Both the position numbers and the translations under genes were made by a program. 64,000 nt of DNA from Phil1 sp964487565 (lineage in GTDB: Bacteria > Bacillota > Clostridia > Christensenellales > CAG-138). The notes under the pieces are model-generated. The model worked only from the letters and a program-made list of their open reading frames with translations. It had not been told where the DNA came from and searched no databases. The stretch is from contig CAZARN010000007.1 of NCBI GenBank assembly GCA_964487565.1, positions 74,510 through 138,509 on the forward strand, written 5' to 3'. Numbering within the stretch: position 1 is the stretch's first letter; each line of letters starts with the position of its first letter. This document shows positions 17,639-26,897 of the stretch, in pieces.

Positions 17639-18531
17639 TTTGGCCGCCCCACAGATTTTTCGATGAGCATGACCGGGTTGTACGAAAGCTTTGCCCTTCT
17701 CAGCCCCTCTATGCCCATGTCTTCCTCGCGGTTGATGTATTTCATGTCCGAAAATTCGTTCTTTATGAACAGGTTGTTGATCACCGTGAAAAGGCCCGGG
17801 ATTTCCGCATCGGCTTTTTCAATATGTATCACGGCCATCTCGTCGTCAATGCGCTCGCCCAGCGTGTATGCGGCAAGCTTGCCGTTTATGCGGATGCCCG
17901 CGCCCTTGACGCCAAGCGTATCCATATGCGTCATAAGCACCCTGATTGCGATGTATTCGCCCACGGCGTCCGGATCGTTTGAATCTTCCTTGCCCTCCAG
18001 CCACTCGTTGTAAAGCGCCATGCACTCGCCGAGCATATCCGGCTCCAGCCTGACATATTCAAAGCTGTCGCCGTATGCCGTCATGAATTGGTTTATGTGG
18101 TTGCGCTTGCCGTGCAGTTTTTTGCCGGAAAGGTCGCGCAGCTCCTCCATCGTATAAACATAGTCGTAATTGTCCCTGTCGTCCTCAAGCGCATACCCTT
18201 CGGTGCGCATGAACGCCTCCTTGATTGATCCCGAAATACCGAGGAACATGGGCGAAGCGCCCATCTCACGGCAAGCCTCAGACGCGCGGTCGAGCACGGG
18301 TTTATAATCGCACATGGGATCCTTTGTGAGCGGCGCAAACATGAAATGTCCGCTCTTCCCGTCGCCGAGCAAAAAATAAAGCGCCCCGTCTTCCTGCGCA
18401 ACAAGAATTTTATCGTCAGCGCCCCACATCAGCAGGTTGGAAAAAGTATATTCGGAACATTTGAGCTTCCAGGGCTTGGTATAGCTTTCCACCATCGTCT
18501 TCATCGAAATATCGATCGGTCTAAAATCCAT
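17635..18531 (-). CDS. DUF2156 (phosphatidylglycerol lysyltransferase C-terminal-like) protein
   Basis: The 298-residue protein matches DUF2156: SEYTFSNLLMWG near the N-terminus, KKLHGKRNHINQFM in the middle, and MKYINREEDMGIEGLRRAK at the end. This double-GNAT fold is related to the aminoacyl-transferase half of MprF, but here there are no membrane helices, so a soluble acyl or aminoacyl transferase is likely. No clear ribosome site precedes ATG 18529-18531. It is coupled to the Eis-like gene. Confidence 0.85.
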   Translation of the reverse strand: MDFRPIDISMKTMVESYTKPWKLKCSEYTFSNLLMWGADDKILVAQEDGALYFLLGDGKSGHFMFAPLTKDPMCDYKPVLDRASEACREMGASPMFLGISGSIKEAFMRTEGYALEDDRDNYDYVYTMEELRDLSGKKLHGKRNHINQFMTAYGDSFEYVRLEPDMLGECMALYNEWLEGKEDSNDPDAVGEYIAIRVLMTHMDTLGVKGAGIRINGKLAAYTLGERIDDEMAVIHIEKADAEIPGLFTVINNLFIKNEFSDMKYINREEDMGIEGLRRAKLSYNPVMLIEKSVGRPK

Positions 18532-18544
18532 GATAAAATAAACA

Positions 18545-18573
18545 CCCCCGGATGTATTTTATACACACGGGGG
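18545..18573 (-). terminator. Hairpin terminator downstream of the SpoIID-like gene
   Basis: CCCCCG (18545-18550) pairs with CGGGGG (18568-18573), and inside it TGTAT pairs with ATACA. On the minus strand it is followed by a T-rich stretch. It lies 27 nt beyond the stop of the gene at 18600-21635. Confidence 0.65.
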
Positions 18574-18599
18574 CCAAATTGCAACAGTCTTGTGCACTC

Positions 18600-21500
18600 T
18601 TATGACAGTTTTACATAATCATCGATTATGTAACCGAAGACGCCTTCTGTCTCCACGAGACACCATCCGTTTATCACAAGATAAACCTTGACCGCCGCGC
18701 CGGATGACAATGTTTTTATCTTCGGATACTCGACGCCGGCGCCGGAGCGCAGATTTACCTCCGCCGTGGTGGAGGTGGCGATGAGCGTGAGCGTATCGCC
18801 GACGGCGATTATTCCGGCGCTCCCCGACGAGGTCACCTTGGCGTAAGCCTTATAGATGAAACCCGTGCTGCCGTTGAAAAGGATGTAATAAAAATCTCCG
18901 CATTCACCGAGTATATTGAACTGTGTGTCGGCGGGAAGCGTGCTGATCACCGCGCTGCCCGACGCGGTGGAAGCCTTTGTGCGGAAGTTGACCTTCGCCG
19001 TGGTTTGGCCCGAGGAGAACGTCAATCCCTTATCTGCCGTTACGCCCGAACCTTCCGGGACGACGCCCGTTGAACCGTCCTGCGTTTCAGTCGGCGTCGT
19101 GGCGGTAACCTTCACATATTTCGCATAAAGCCAGCCGCGCGTTCCGCCGTATTCGGCTTCATACCAGCCGTTTGATAGTGAATACAGCGTTATTTCCGTC
19201 CCTTTTGTAAGGAGCTTGATGATCTTTGAGGATGTATCCGCCGCATAGCGGAAGTTGACAGAAGCCGTTGTCACGCCCTTGCCTATCGCAGCGGAGCCGT
19301 TCCCGCTCTCCGATGTGTCCGGCTGCTGTGTTTGCGGTATAGCCGTGGTCACGCTCACATATTTTGAACTCACCCAGCCTTCCGTTCCGTCTGCGGTTTT
19401 CGCGCGATACCAGCCGTCCTTCAATTCATAAAGGCTGAGCTGCGTGTTTTTTGCAAGCGTCTTTATCCGTTCGTTGCCTACGCCCGCGCCCTTCCTCATG
19501 TTCACGCTGCCCGTGGTCTTTCCCTCTCCGTGATCGGAGGCTGCCGGCGTTTGTTCCGCCGCGCCGACGGTCGTGCTGCCGGTGAACTTAACATAATCCT
19601 TATAAACGTAGCCTGTAACCGTGCCGACAAGCACTTTGTACCAGTTACCCTCCTGAGATAGTATCGTGACGCCGGTGTTCTTCGAAAGCTTGCTCAGCAA
19701 GTCGTATGAAGAGTCCGGCCCTTTGCGCATGTTGACTCCGTCCGTCGTTATCACACCCGTCGCATATGTCGTGCCTGGCGCATCCGCCGTCGGTGATGCG
19801 GACGGCGAGGTTTGCGCGGACGGCGTCACGGACGGCGTTGCAGCCGGGGTTGCCGACGGGGTCGGCGCGGCCGTCAGTTTCACATAGCTCGCGCTTATGT
19901 ATCCGTAATCGCCGCCGCAGACCGCGTAATACCACGAACCGCTTTGCGATATAATGCCGAGTTGGGTGTTTTTCGCGATCTTCTTTATCCTGTCGTATTC
20001 AACGCCCGGCCCTTTGCGGTAATTCACGCCCTCGCCCGTGCATACGCCGTATAATGAAACGGCGGGATCCTGTGAAGCGCCGGGGGAAGCGGACGTATCA
20101 GTCGAAGCCGAGCCTGACGGCGTCGGCGTAACAGAGGTCGTGAACGACGCATACTGCGCGTACACCCATCCCTCATACACCGTGCCGTCAACAAGTATGT
20201 GATACCAGCCGTCCTTCTGCTCGTACACCGTGAAAGCCGTGCCTGAGGCAAGCTTGCCGAGGGACGTATATGTCGTTCCGGCGCCGCTTCGCAAATTGAC
20301 CGAAGCCGTGGTCTTCCCCGTGCCTATCGGCGTCAGCGAGGCGACATAGCTCGGTTTGATCGGGTCCACGGGTGCGGCGACGTTGATCGATGCAAGCTGC
20401 GCGCCCGGATAATAGAACGCAAGTATCTCCTGATAGCTTTGTCCCGCTGAAGCGCGCTGCTGCGCCCCGCGCTGGGAAAGGCCGACGCCGTGGCCCCAGC
20501 GAACGTGATAAATATAGTAACAGCTTCCGTCGGACGCAAGCTCGCCCCAGTATATGCGAAGGTTTGCGTTCGATACCGCCTTATAGGTATAAAGCTCGCT
20601 TGCGCTGAAGGTGACGACAAGGTCCCTGTATGTGCCGATATCCGCGGTTATGTCATATGTCACGGTCACCCTGGTAAGGTTTCGCGCCGTACCGTTGAAT
20701 TGCGGTGTATCCATAGAAACCGCCGTTATGGCGGCGATGCCCGTCGGCATAACGCCAAGCGCTGCATATGCCTTTGCGACAAGCAGATCATAAAGTCCCT
20801 GCGAGATCGTGCCCGTGCTGTTTATAGGTACACGCACGGTCTCTCTCAGCGAATACGAGTTTATCAGGTCATAATCATCCGTGCTTATCGCATAACCGGC
20901 GTTCGAGACGCTCTTGGTCGGCCATGCGTATGTGACAAGATTGGTTTCGCCGCCGTTGCTCGCGCTGTAATATGTGCAGAAAAGCTTCCCGTTCACGGTG
21001 AGCACCTTGTCGAGCGTGGAATCCACAGCCTCGATCACGTTCTTCGCCGAACCGTAATAGCCCTTGTATACCTGATCCGAAGAAGTGTCCCCGATATGAT
21101 ATTCCGCGTTCGGAGCAGCGTTGATGCTGTTTATCACATAACATTTTGCGGCGATCGCCTGCGCCTTGAGCGCCTCGAGCGGGTAGTTGTTGTTCATTTC
21201 ATAAGCGACAACACCATAAAGATAATGCGCGAGCGGCACCTCGTTGACCACCTGTATATAGCCCGAAGAAAGCAGTCTGACGTTGAAGTGGCCGAGGTAT
21301 GTTCTTGAATTGAAGTACATGCCGCCCGAAGAAGGCGCCATGCTGACGCGCTTTATCGTGAAAGAAGCGCCTGTATAAAGCTCGCCCTCGGTCGAATGGG
21401 TAAGCGTGATCGCGCCGTTCTCGGCGCGAAGCGTGAGACTTCCCCCTTTGAAGCTTCTGCCGTTCTCGTTGATAAAATATTCGCCCGTAACATTCATCAC

Positions 21501-21635
21501 GATGGATGTTGCGTTGTTTGTTGTAAGGCGAACGCGCACCATGTCCGCGCCCGTTTCGGCAAGCGTAACCGAAGCCGGTGCAAGCGCGCACAGGATGATT
21601 GTCAAAACCAGAGATACTGCCGTAATTTTTCTCAT
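18600..21635 (-). CDS. SpoIID/LytB domain protein with seven bacterial SH3 repeats
   Basis: The 1011-residue protein has a signal peptide (about 1-26, ending SVTLAE), a SpoIID/LytB domain (about 100-430; YEMNNNYPLEALKAQAIAAKCYV, GHGVGLSQRGAQ), then seven SH3 domains starting near residues 437, 531, 627, 705, 782, 880 and 957, each opening with a VNxR motif. Ser/Thr/Pro/Ala linkers separate several of them. SpoIID is a lytic transglycosylase acting on denuded glycans during engulfment. The E of NNYPLEALKAQ matches its catalytic region. The SH3 array, absent from the sporulation enzyme, suggests a general cell-wall role. GAGGGG precedes ATG 21635. Confidence 0.88.
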   Translation of the reverse strand: MRKITAVSLVLTIILCALAPASVTLAETGADMVRVRLTTNNATSIVMNVTGEYFINENGRSFKGGSLTLRAENGAITLTHSTEGELYTGASFTIKRVSMAPSSGGMYFNSRTYLGHFNVRLLSSGYIQVVNEVPLAHYLYGVVAYEMNNNYPLEALKAQAIAAKCYVINSINAAPNAEYHIGDTSSDQVYKGYYGSAKNVIEAVDSTLDKVLTVNGKLFCTYYSASNGGETNLVTYAWPTKSVSNAGYAISTDDYDLINSYSLRETVRVPINSTGTISQGLYDLLVAKAYAALGVMPTGIAAITAVSMDTPQFNGTARNLTRVTVTYDITADIGTYRDLVVTFSASELYTYKAVSNANLRIYWGELASDGSCYYIYHVRWGHGVGLSQRGAQQRASAGQSYQEILAFYYPGAQLASINVAAPVDPIKPSYVASLTPIGTGKTTASVNLRSGAGTTYTSLGKLASGTAFTVYEQKDGWYHILVDGTVYEGWVYAQYASFTTSVTPTPSGSASTDTSASPGASQDPAVSLYGVCTGEGVNYRKGPGVEYDRIKKIAKNTQLGIISQSGSWYYAVCGGDYGYISASYVKLTAAPTPSATPAATPSVTPSAQTSPSASPTADAPGTTYATGVITTDGVNMRKGPDSSYDLLSKLSKNTGVTILSQEGNWYKVLVGTVTGYVYKDYVKFTGSTTVGAAEQTPAASDHGEGKTTGSVNMRKGAGVGNERIKTLAKNTQLSLYELKDGWYRAKTADGTEGWVSSKYVSVTTAIPQTQQPDTSESGNGSAAIGKGVTTASVNFRYAADTSSKIIKLLTKGTEITLYSLSNGWYEAEYGGTRGWLYAKYVKVTATTPTETQDGSTGVVPEGSGVTADKGLTFSSGQTTAKVNFRTKASTASGSAVISTLPADTQFNILGECGDFYYILFNGSTGFIYKAYAKVTSSGSAGIIAVGDTLTLIATSTTAEVNLRSGAGVEYPKIKTLSSGAAVKVYLVINGWCLVETEGVFGYIIDDYVKLS

Positions 21636-21791
21636 TGATTACCCCTCAGGTGCATAATCCGGTCAAATCCGCTTCGATTTTTGTAATTGTAACACATATT
21701 AAAGGGAATGTGTAGGATTTGGGCGGCTGTTTGCCGAAAGTTAATAAAATCCGCGCGCCGCAAGCAAGCATCCGGACGGTTTCAGGCAGAA

Positions 21792-21822
21792 AAATTGGAG
21801 GACGCCGCATTTGGCGTCCTCC
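21792..21822 (-). terminator. Terminator of the ABC exporter operon
   Basis: GGAGGACGCC (21797-21806) and GGCGTCCTCC (21813-21822) pair perfectly. On the minus strand the hairpin is followed by AATTTTT. It lies just after the stop of the gene at 21836. Confidence 0.85.
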
Positions 21823-21835
21823 ATTGTTTCCGGCG

Positions 21836-23671
21836 TCAGTCGTCCAGTATCGCGCCTGAGGCCTCCTCGGAAAACTGCGTCGTGTACAGGTCGTAATAAT
21901 ATCCTTTTTTTCGCAACAGCTCGCTGTGCGTGCCTTCCTCCGTTATTTTTCCGCCGCGTATAACGAGGATGCGGTCCGCATTCCTTATCGTGGAAAGCCT
22001 GTGCGCCACGATGAAGCTCGTCCGTCCCTTGAGCACCTTTGTTATTGCCTGTTGGATGAGCTGTTCCGTCTCCGTGTCGATGGAACTCGTCGCTTCGTCA
22101 AGCACGAAGATGCGCGGATTCGCAAGGATCACGCGCGCAAAGGAAATGAGCTGTTTTTCGCCTGTTGAAAGGCGCGCTCCGCCCTCGCCCACCTCGGTAT
22201 CGTATCCATGCTCCTGACGGAGGATGAAGCCTTCCGCGCTGACCATGCGCGCCGCTTCCCTGATTTCCTCAATCGTCGCATCCCGCCTGCCGTATGCGAT
22301 ATTGTCTCTTATCGTGCCGGAAAACAGATGCGGTGACTGGAGCACATAACCGAGGTTTGCCTGCAAAGAAAGCTGGCTTCTTTCCCTGTAATCGCGTCCG
22401 TCGATGAGCACCTCGCCAGACGTCGGCTCATAAAAGCGGCACACAAGATTGACTATCGTGCTCTTGCCCGCGCCTGTTTCGCCCACGAGGGCGACGTTTT
22501 CGCCGCTCTTCACATGCAGGTTGAAATCCTCCAGCACCTTTTCGCCGTCCTTGTACGCAAAATCCACATGACGGAATTCCACGTCGCCGGTTATCGGTTC
22601 CCAGTTTTCGCGTTTCGGATCGAAGCTGTCGCCGTATTTTTCGATCACCTCCGCCGTATCCACGATGTCGCAGGGCGTGTCGACAAGATGTATGACGCGC
22701 TCCGCGCTGGCCTGCGCGCTTTGCAGCTCCGCAAGTATGCCTGCAAGCTGCTGGATCGGCTCAAAGAAGTTGGTCGTATAGGATATGAACGCAGAAAGCG
22801 TGCCAAAGCCTATCGCGCCGATCATGACCTCCACGCCGCCGCGGTAAAGCACGATGCCCGTGCCTATCGAGCCGAGGAACATCACCATCGGCATGAATAT
22901 CGCGCTGAGCACGGCCGAGCGGACGGACGCTTTTCTCATCGTGCCCGTAAGCTCCGCGAACTCAGCATAATTCGCTTTTTCCCGCACGAGCGTTTTCGTT
23001 GTGACAGCGCCCATGATGCCCTCGTTGAAAGCTCCGGTTATGCGTGAATTGGTCTTTCTCACCCTGCGCTGATACTCGAGTATCTTCTTTTTGAACACGA
23101 GCGATATCACCGCAAGCGGCGGTATCACCACGAGCGCAAGGAGCGCGAGCTTCCAGTTGAGCACAAACATCGCTGCCGTTACGCCCAGAACATATGTCAG
23201 CGCCCAAAGAAGGTCGACCATGCTCCACGCCATCATCTCCGCAAGGCGGCCGACGTCGCTTATCATGCGCGCCATGAGATAGCCGACCGCGGTCTTGTCA
23301 TAGAAGGAGAAGGAAAGCTCCTGCAGCTTCCTGAAGCCCTGCTCGCGGATATCAAATGAGACGTTCATCTCTATATGGCCCGCCTGCGTGACAAAGAGCA
23401 TCACGCCAAGGGATTGAAGCAGAACGAAGAAGATATACAGCGCGATGAACCAGCCGAGGCCCGCCGTGGTTCCCTTGCCTATCATATTGTCTATTGCGTA
23501 TCTGCTCATGAGCGGATACACGATATCTATGAGGGCAATGCCGATGTTCGTCGCGATCAGGAACGCACAGTTCTTCTTATACTTGAAAGCATATGCAAAC
23601 AGCCGCTTCCAAATGGAGAAATCGACCTTGGTATCGTTGAAGTCCTGCTCATTGATAGCTGTGTTACTCAT
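21836..23671 (-). CDS. ABC exporter subunit (membrane plus ATPase domains), second gene of a heterodimer
   Basis: The 611-residue half-transporter has six membrane helices (about 25-310) and a nucleotide-binding domain: Walker A GETGAGKST, signature STGEKQL (degenerate, Thr-Gly-Glu instead of SGGQ), Walker B IFVLDEATSSID and H loop VAHRLST. The degenerate signature with an intact partner is typical of asymmetric heterodimeric exporters such as BmrCD. ATG 23671 is chosen for its AAAGGAGGTGA site, though the frame continues upstream. It overlaps its partner by 8 nt. Drug or peptide export is inferred. Confidence 0.88.
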   Translation of the reverse strand: MSNTAINEQDFNDTKVDFSIWKRLFAYAFKYKKNCAFLIATNIGIALIDIVYPLMSRYAIDNMIGKGTTAGLGWFIALYIFFVLLQSLGVMLFVTQAGHIEMNVSFDIREQGFRKLQELSFSFYDKTAVGYLMARMISDVGRLAEMMAWSMVDLLWALTYVLGVTAAMFVLNWKLALLALVVIPPLAVISLVFKKKILEYQRRVRKTNSRITGAFNEGIMGAVTTKTLVREKANYAEFAELTGTMRKASVRSAVLSAIFMPMVMFLGSIGTGIVLYRGGVEVMIGAIGFGTLSAFISYTTNFFEPIQQLAGILAELQSAQASAERVIHLVDTPCDIVDTAEVIEKYGDSFDPKRENWEPITGDVEFRHVDFAYKDGEKVLEDFNLHVKSGENVALVGETGAGKSTIVNLVCRFYEPTSGEVLIDGRDYRERSQLSLQANLGYVLQSPHLFSGTIRDNIAYGRRDATIEEIREAARMVSAEGFILRQEHGYDTEVGEGGARLSTGEKQLISFARVILANPRIFVLDEATSSIDTETEQLIQQAITKVLKGRTSFIVAHRLSTIRNADRILVIRGGKITEEGTHSELLRKKGYYYDLYTTQFSEEASGAILDD

Positions 23672-25523
23672 TCGCTTCACCTCCTTTTGGCCCAAGCTCC
23701 CGCGCAAGATCTTCCTCGAGCGCGTTCTGTATATGCGCGATGCGCCTGTAAAGGCCTTCCTCGGCCACAAGCTGTTCGTGCGTGCCCTGCTGCACGAGTT
23801 TTCCGTGCTCGAGCACAATTATCCTGTCCGCCTCGCAAAGCGTTGTTATCCTGTGCGAGATTATGAACGTCGTCGTTTCGCTTCGCCTCATACGAAGCGC
23901 TTCGCGTATTGAAGCGTCCGTTTCCGTATCCACGGCGCTCATCGAATCGTCAAAAACGATTATCGGCGCGTTCTGCATGAGCATCCTGGCGATCGCAACA
24001 CGCTGCTTCTGCCCGCCCGAAAGGGTCACGCCGCGCTCGCCGACGACGGTGTCATAGCCGTTCTCGAAATGACGTATCACGTCATGCACGCTCGCGATCT
24101 TCGCCGCGTTATAAACGTCCTTCGGGTCCGCGTCCGGACGGACGATGCTGATATTGTCCATTATCGTGCGCGAATAGAGGAACGGCTCCTGCAAAACGAT
24201 ACCTATATGCGAGCGCAGATAGCCGTGCTCGATGTCGTTTATATTCACGCCGTCGATATATATCCCGCCTGCCGTGCATGTGTAGAGCCGCTGCAAAAGC
24301 TGCACGAGGCTCGTTTTGCCCGATCCCGTCGATCCGAGTATCGCGATTGTCTCCCCCGGTGACGCCGTGAATGAAATATCCGAAAGCACGTCGTCATATC
24401 TGTCATATCCGAAGCAGACGTTTCTGAACTCCACCTTGCCCTTTATCTCGCTTTTGAGCGCGGCGCCCGGCTCCTCCTCCGCGGGAACGGAGAGTATCTC
24501 ATCTATCCTGCCCAGCGATACCGTCGCCTTGCCAAGATCCGCAAGCACGCGGCCGAGCTGCCTTACCGGCCATGTCAGCATGCCGACATATGTTGAAAAC
24601 ACGAGAAGATTGCCTAACGTCAGTCTTCCCTTGACGCAGAACACAACGCCCACAAACAGCGTTATCGCGATCTGCGTATAGCCGATAAAATCGCTTGAGC
24701 CCCAGTATATGCCCATCAGCTTAATCAGGCGGAATGTCTTTTTCCTGTAATCATCGTTGCATGCCGTGAACTGGTCAAGCTCATTCCTCTCCTGACCGAA
24801 CGCGCGCACGACGCGCATGCCCGTCAGGTTCTCCTGAAGCGTTGAGGACAGCTTGCCCTCGGCTTCATCCGAAAGGCGGAACTGATCCTTCACGCTTTTG
24901 AAATAAACGAAGCTCATTATGAGCAGCAGCGGCAGCAGCGCCATCGATATGACCGACATTGTCGTATCGATCGAGAACATTATATAACACGCCACGCCGA
25001 CCATAACAAACGTCCTTATCACCTCAAGGAGCTGGTTTGATATGAACTGACGCACGGTCTCAACATCCGACGTGCAGCGCTGCACAAGATCGCCCGTCGA
25101 AGCATGCTTGTGATAATCGTAAGGCACCTGCTGAAGATGGGAATACAGCGCATTGCGCGTTTTCATGGCAATGCCTTCGCTTGCCATGGCAACGAACTTT
25201 CTGCGCAGATATGTCGCGGCGCCGTTCAATACCGTGAACGCAACGAACGCGACAGCAAGCAGCCAGTATTCGCTCCTCAGGAACTCGCGTCCGCCGTATC
25301 CGTCGATGATGTTCATCACCCATGCCGGCATATTCGAATTTTCAGTTCCTATAACATAGTCGATGGCAAAGCTCACCACCAGCGGGCCGCAATACGCAGT
25401 TACCACTGCGATAAGCAGAAACAACGTGGCAAGCGCGAAATAAGAGCCGTTGCCCTTCACAAGGCGGCGCACCAGTTTCCAGTTGAGCTTGCCGTATTTT
25501 TGTTTTTCGAATTGCGTTTCCAA
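23664..25523 (-). CDS. ABC exporter subunit (membrane plus ATPase domains), first gene of a heterodimer
   Basis: The 619-residue protein has six membrane helices and an ATPase domain with Walker A GSTGSGKTS, a canonical signature LSGGQKQR, Walker B IIVFDDSMSAVD (Asp in place of the catalytic Glu) and SHRITT. The Glu-to-Asp change in this subunit and the degenerate signature in its partner are the complementary defects expected of a heterodimer with one active site. The start is TTG 25523, placed 8 nt after GGAGG. No in-frame ATG has a ribosome site. The leader and attenuator upstream suggest induction by translation-inhibiting drugs. Confidence 0.87.
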   Translation of the reverse strand: METQFEKQKYGKLNWKLVRRLVKGNGSYFALATLFLLIAVVTAYCGPLVVSFAIDYVIGTENSNMPAWVMNIIDGYGGREFLRSEYWLLAVAFVAFTVLNGAATYLRRKFVAMASEGIAMKTRNALYSHLQQVPYDYHKHASTGDLVQRCTSDVETVRQFISNQLLEVIRTFVMVGVACYIMFSIDTTMSVISMALLPLLLIMSFVYFKSVKDQFRLSDEAEGKLSSTLQENLTGMRVVRAFGQERNELDQFTACNDDYRKKTFRLIKLMGIYWGSSDFIGYTQIAITLFVGVVFCVKGRLTLGNLLVFSTYVGMLTWPVRQLGRVLADLGKATVSLGRIDEILSVPAEEEPGAALKSEIKGKVEFRNVCFGYDRYDDVLSDISFTASPGETIAILGSTGSGKTSLVQLLQRLYTCTAGGIYIDGVNINDIEHGYLRSHIGIVLQEPFLYSRTIMDNISIVRPDADPKDVYNAAKIASVHDVIRHFENGYDTVVGERGVTLSGGQKQRVAIARMLMQNAPIIVFDDSMSAVDTETDASIREALRMRRSETTTFIISHRITTLCEADRIIVLEHGKLVQQGTHEQLVAEEGLYRRIAHIQNALEEDLARELGPKGGEANE

Positions 25524-25572
25524 CGCATCCCCCTCCTTTGTCCGTTGATACCCTTTTCCTCCCTGCGCGCGC

Positions 25573-25602
25573 AAAAAGGCCGCGGACGGTACGTCCGCGG
25601 CC
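25573..25602 (-). terminator. Attenuator hairpin between a leader ORF and the ABC exporter genes
   Basis: GGCCGCGGAC (minus strand, complement of 25593-25602) pairs perfectly with GTCCGCGGCC (25587-25578) around a 5-nt loop, then five T residues. It lies between the leader ORF stop (25630) and the exporter start (25523), so it would block the exporter unless disrupted. The first arm can instead pair with GTCC-TCA-CGGCC inside the leader ORF (complement of 25651-25640), giving 9 bp, an antiterminator. Confidence 0.75.
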
Positions 25603-25629
25603 CCGAAAAGCGTTTATACGATCAAAAGA

Positions 25630-25698
25630 TCACGCGGCAGGCCGTGAGGACGCACGAGTCCCATTATTGTTTGCATCATTTTTATCCTTCATTGCCAT
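25630..25698 (-). CDS. Short leader peptide (22 residues) of the ABC exporter operon
   Basis: The ORF begins MAMKDKNDANNNG and ends SSRPAA. A GAAAGGAG ribosome site lies 8 nt before ATG 25698. The promoter is about 40 nt upstream and the terminator hairpin follows 27 nt after the stop. The last codons contain the sequence able to disrupt the terminator. In Bacillus subtilis the heterodimeric exporter BmrCD is controlled by the leader peptide BmrB through attenuation in the same layout. No sequence relation to BmrB is claimed. Confidence 0.6.
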   Translation of the reverse strand: MAMKDKNDANNNGTRASSRPAA

Positions 25699-25741
25699 CC
25701 TCTCGGCTCCTTTCTTTGATATTTGGCTTACAGCCTTGTAT

Positions 25742-25771
25742 ATTCTAGCAGAACTTGCCGTGCATGGCAAG
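25742..25771 (-). promoter_or_regulatory. Promoter of the leader/ABC exporter operon with an overlapping palindrome
   Basis: On the minus strand TTGCCA (25770-25765), a 17-nt spacer and TAGAAT (25747-25742) form a good sigma-A promoter. CTTGCC (25754-25759) and GGCAAG (25766-25771) are perfect inverted repeats with a 6-nt spacer over the -35 box, a possible operator. Confidence 0.6.
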
Positions 25772-25789
25772 CAAAAGCTATAAATATTG

Positions 25790-26821
25790 TCACTTTGCGA
25801 GTGTATATGCGCGAAGAAGATCAAATGTGGCCTTGATCCCGTCGCGATGGGTGCGCTCATATCCATGCGAGGCGTATACTCCGGAGCCTATCACGCAATG
25901 ACGCACGTCATAGCCCGCGGAAAGCGCCGCATCCGCGTCCGAGCCGTATCCCGGATATATATCGACCGCATAATCGACACCCGCCGCCTTCGCGCAATCG
26001 ATGAGCGCGTTTGTCACATAGAAGTCGGACGGGCCGGACGAATCCTTCACACATATGCTCACCTGTGTCTCCCTGCACTGAAGTCCGCTGCCAACGCAGC
26101 CCATATCAACGCTTATCATTTCTTCAACATCCGCCGGTATGGACGCGCACGCGCCGTGACCCACCTCTTCATATACCGTCACATACGCATATACCTTGCG
26201 GCGGAGCTTCGCGCCCGTATCCTTTATAAACTTTGCAAAGCCCAGCAGCACCGCCACGGACAGCTTGTCGTCAAGGAACCTGCTCTTGAGATAGCCTCCC
26301 TGCGTATAGGTCGTGCGCGGATCGAAGCAGACATAATCGCCGACCGCGACGCCGAGCTTTTCCGTATCCTCCTTTGAAAACACCTTTTCATCGGGCAGCA
26401 CCTCAACGGTGTCAAAATCGCGCTTGGTATCGTTGTATTTGAAATTGACGTGTATGGATGCGTTCTCAAGCTGGCAGACGCCGGATATCTTCTTCCCCGC
26501 GCGCGTGACAATCGTGCAGTTTTCGGTTTCAACATTGTTGGCGTTAAGGCCGCCCACACGCATGATGCGCAGCGCGCCTGTGGATTTTATCTCCGCCACC
26601 ATGCCGCCGAGCGTGTCAAGATGCGCGGAAAGCAGCAGCGGTTCCCCGCTGCCTCCAAGCTCGACCAGCACGCAGCCTTTGCGCGTCAGCTCCGCCTTGA
26701 AACCGAGCGCCTCAAACTCTGCCTTTGTATACAGCGCGGCTTCCCTTGTCATGCCGGTGGGGCTGGGTATGGAAACCACCTTTTTGAACGCTTCAATGAT
26801 ATATTCGATATAATCCATCAT
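25790..26821 (-). CDS. M42 family metallopeptidase (FrvX/glutamyl aminopeptidase type)
   Basis: The 343-residue protein shows the M42 di-metal aminopeptidase features: SIPSPTG near the N-terminus, LLSAHLDTLGGMV (metal-binding His and Asp), KSRFLDDKLSV (bridging Asp), VYEEVGHGA (catalytic Glu-Glu pair), ISVDMGCVG, and the terminal ligand SHGYERTHRDG. It is a cytosolic aminopeptidase that would help break down imported peptides, which fits the opp importer in the same window. It starts MMDY at ATG 26821 behind a GGGAGAA site. Confidence 0.9.
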   Translation of the reverse strand: MMDYIEYIIEAFKKVVSIPSPTGMTREAALYTKAEFEALGFKAELTRKGCVLVELGGSGEPLLLSAHLDTLGGMVAEIKSTGALRIMRVGGLNANNVETENCTIVTRAGKKISGVCQLENASIHVNFKYNDTKRDFDTVEVLPDEKVFSKEDTEKLGVAVGDYVCFDPRTTYTQGGYLKSRFLDDKLSVAVLLGFAKFIKDTGAKLRRKVYAYVTVYEEVGHGACASIPADVEEMISVDMGCVGSGLQCRETQVSICVKDSSGPSDFYVTNALIDCAKAAGVDYAVDIYPGYGSDADAALSAGYDVRHCVIGSGVYASHGYERTHRDGIKATFDLLRAYTLAK

Positions 26822-26847
26822 GTTTCTCCCTTCGCTTCATTAGTCTC

Positions 26848-26876
26848 ATTATAAACCAGCACGGTTAGCACGGCAA
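26848..26876 (-). promoter_or_regulatory. Sigma-A-type promoter of the M42 peptidase gene
   Basis: On the minus strand TTGCCG (26876-26871), a 17-nt spacer and TATAAT (26853-26848) precede the peptidase start by about 27 nt. The -10 box is perfect. Confidence 0.65.
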
Positions 26877-26897
26877 TATTGTTTAGTGAATAAACTT

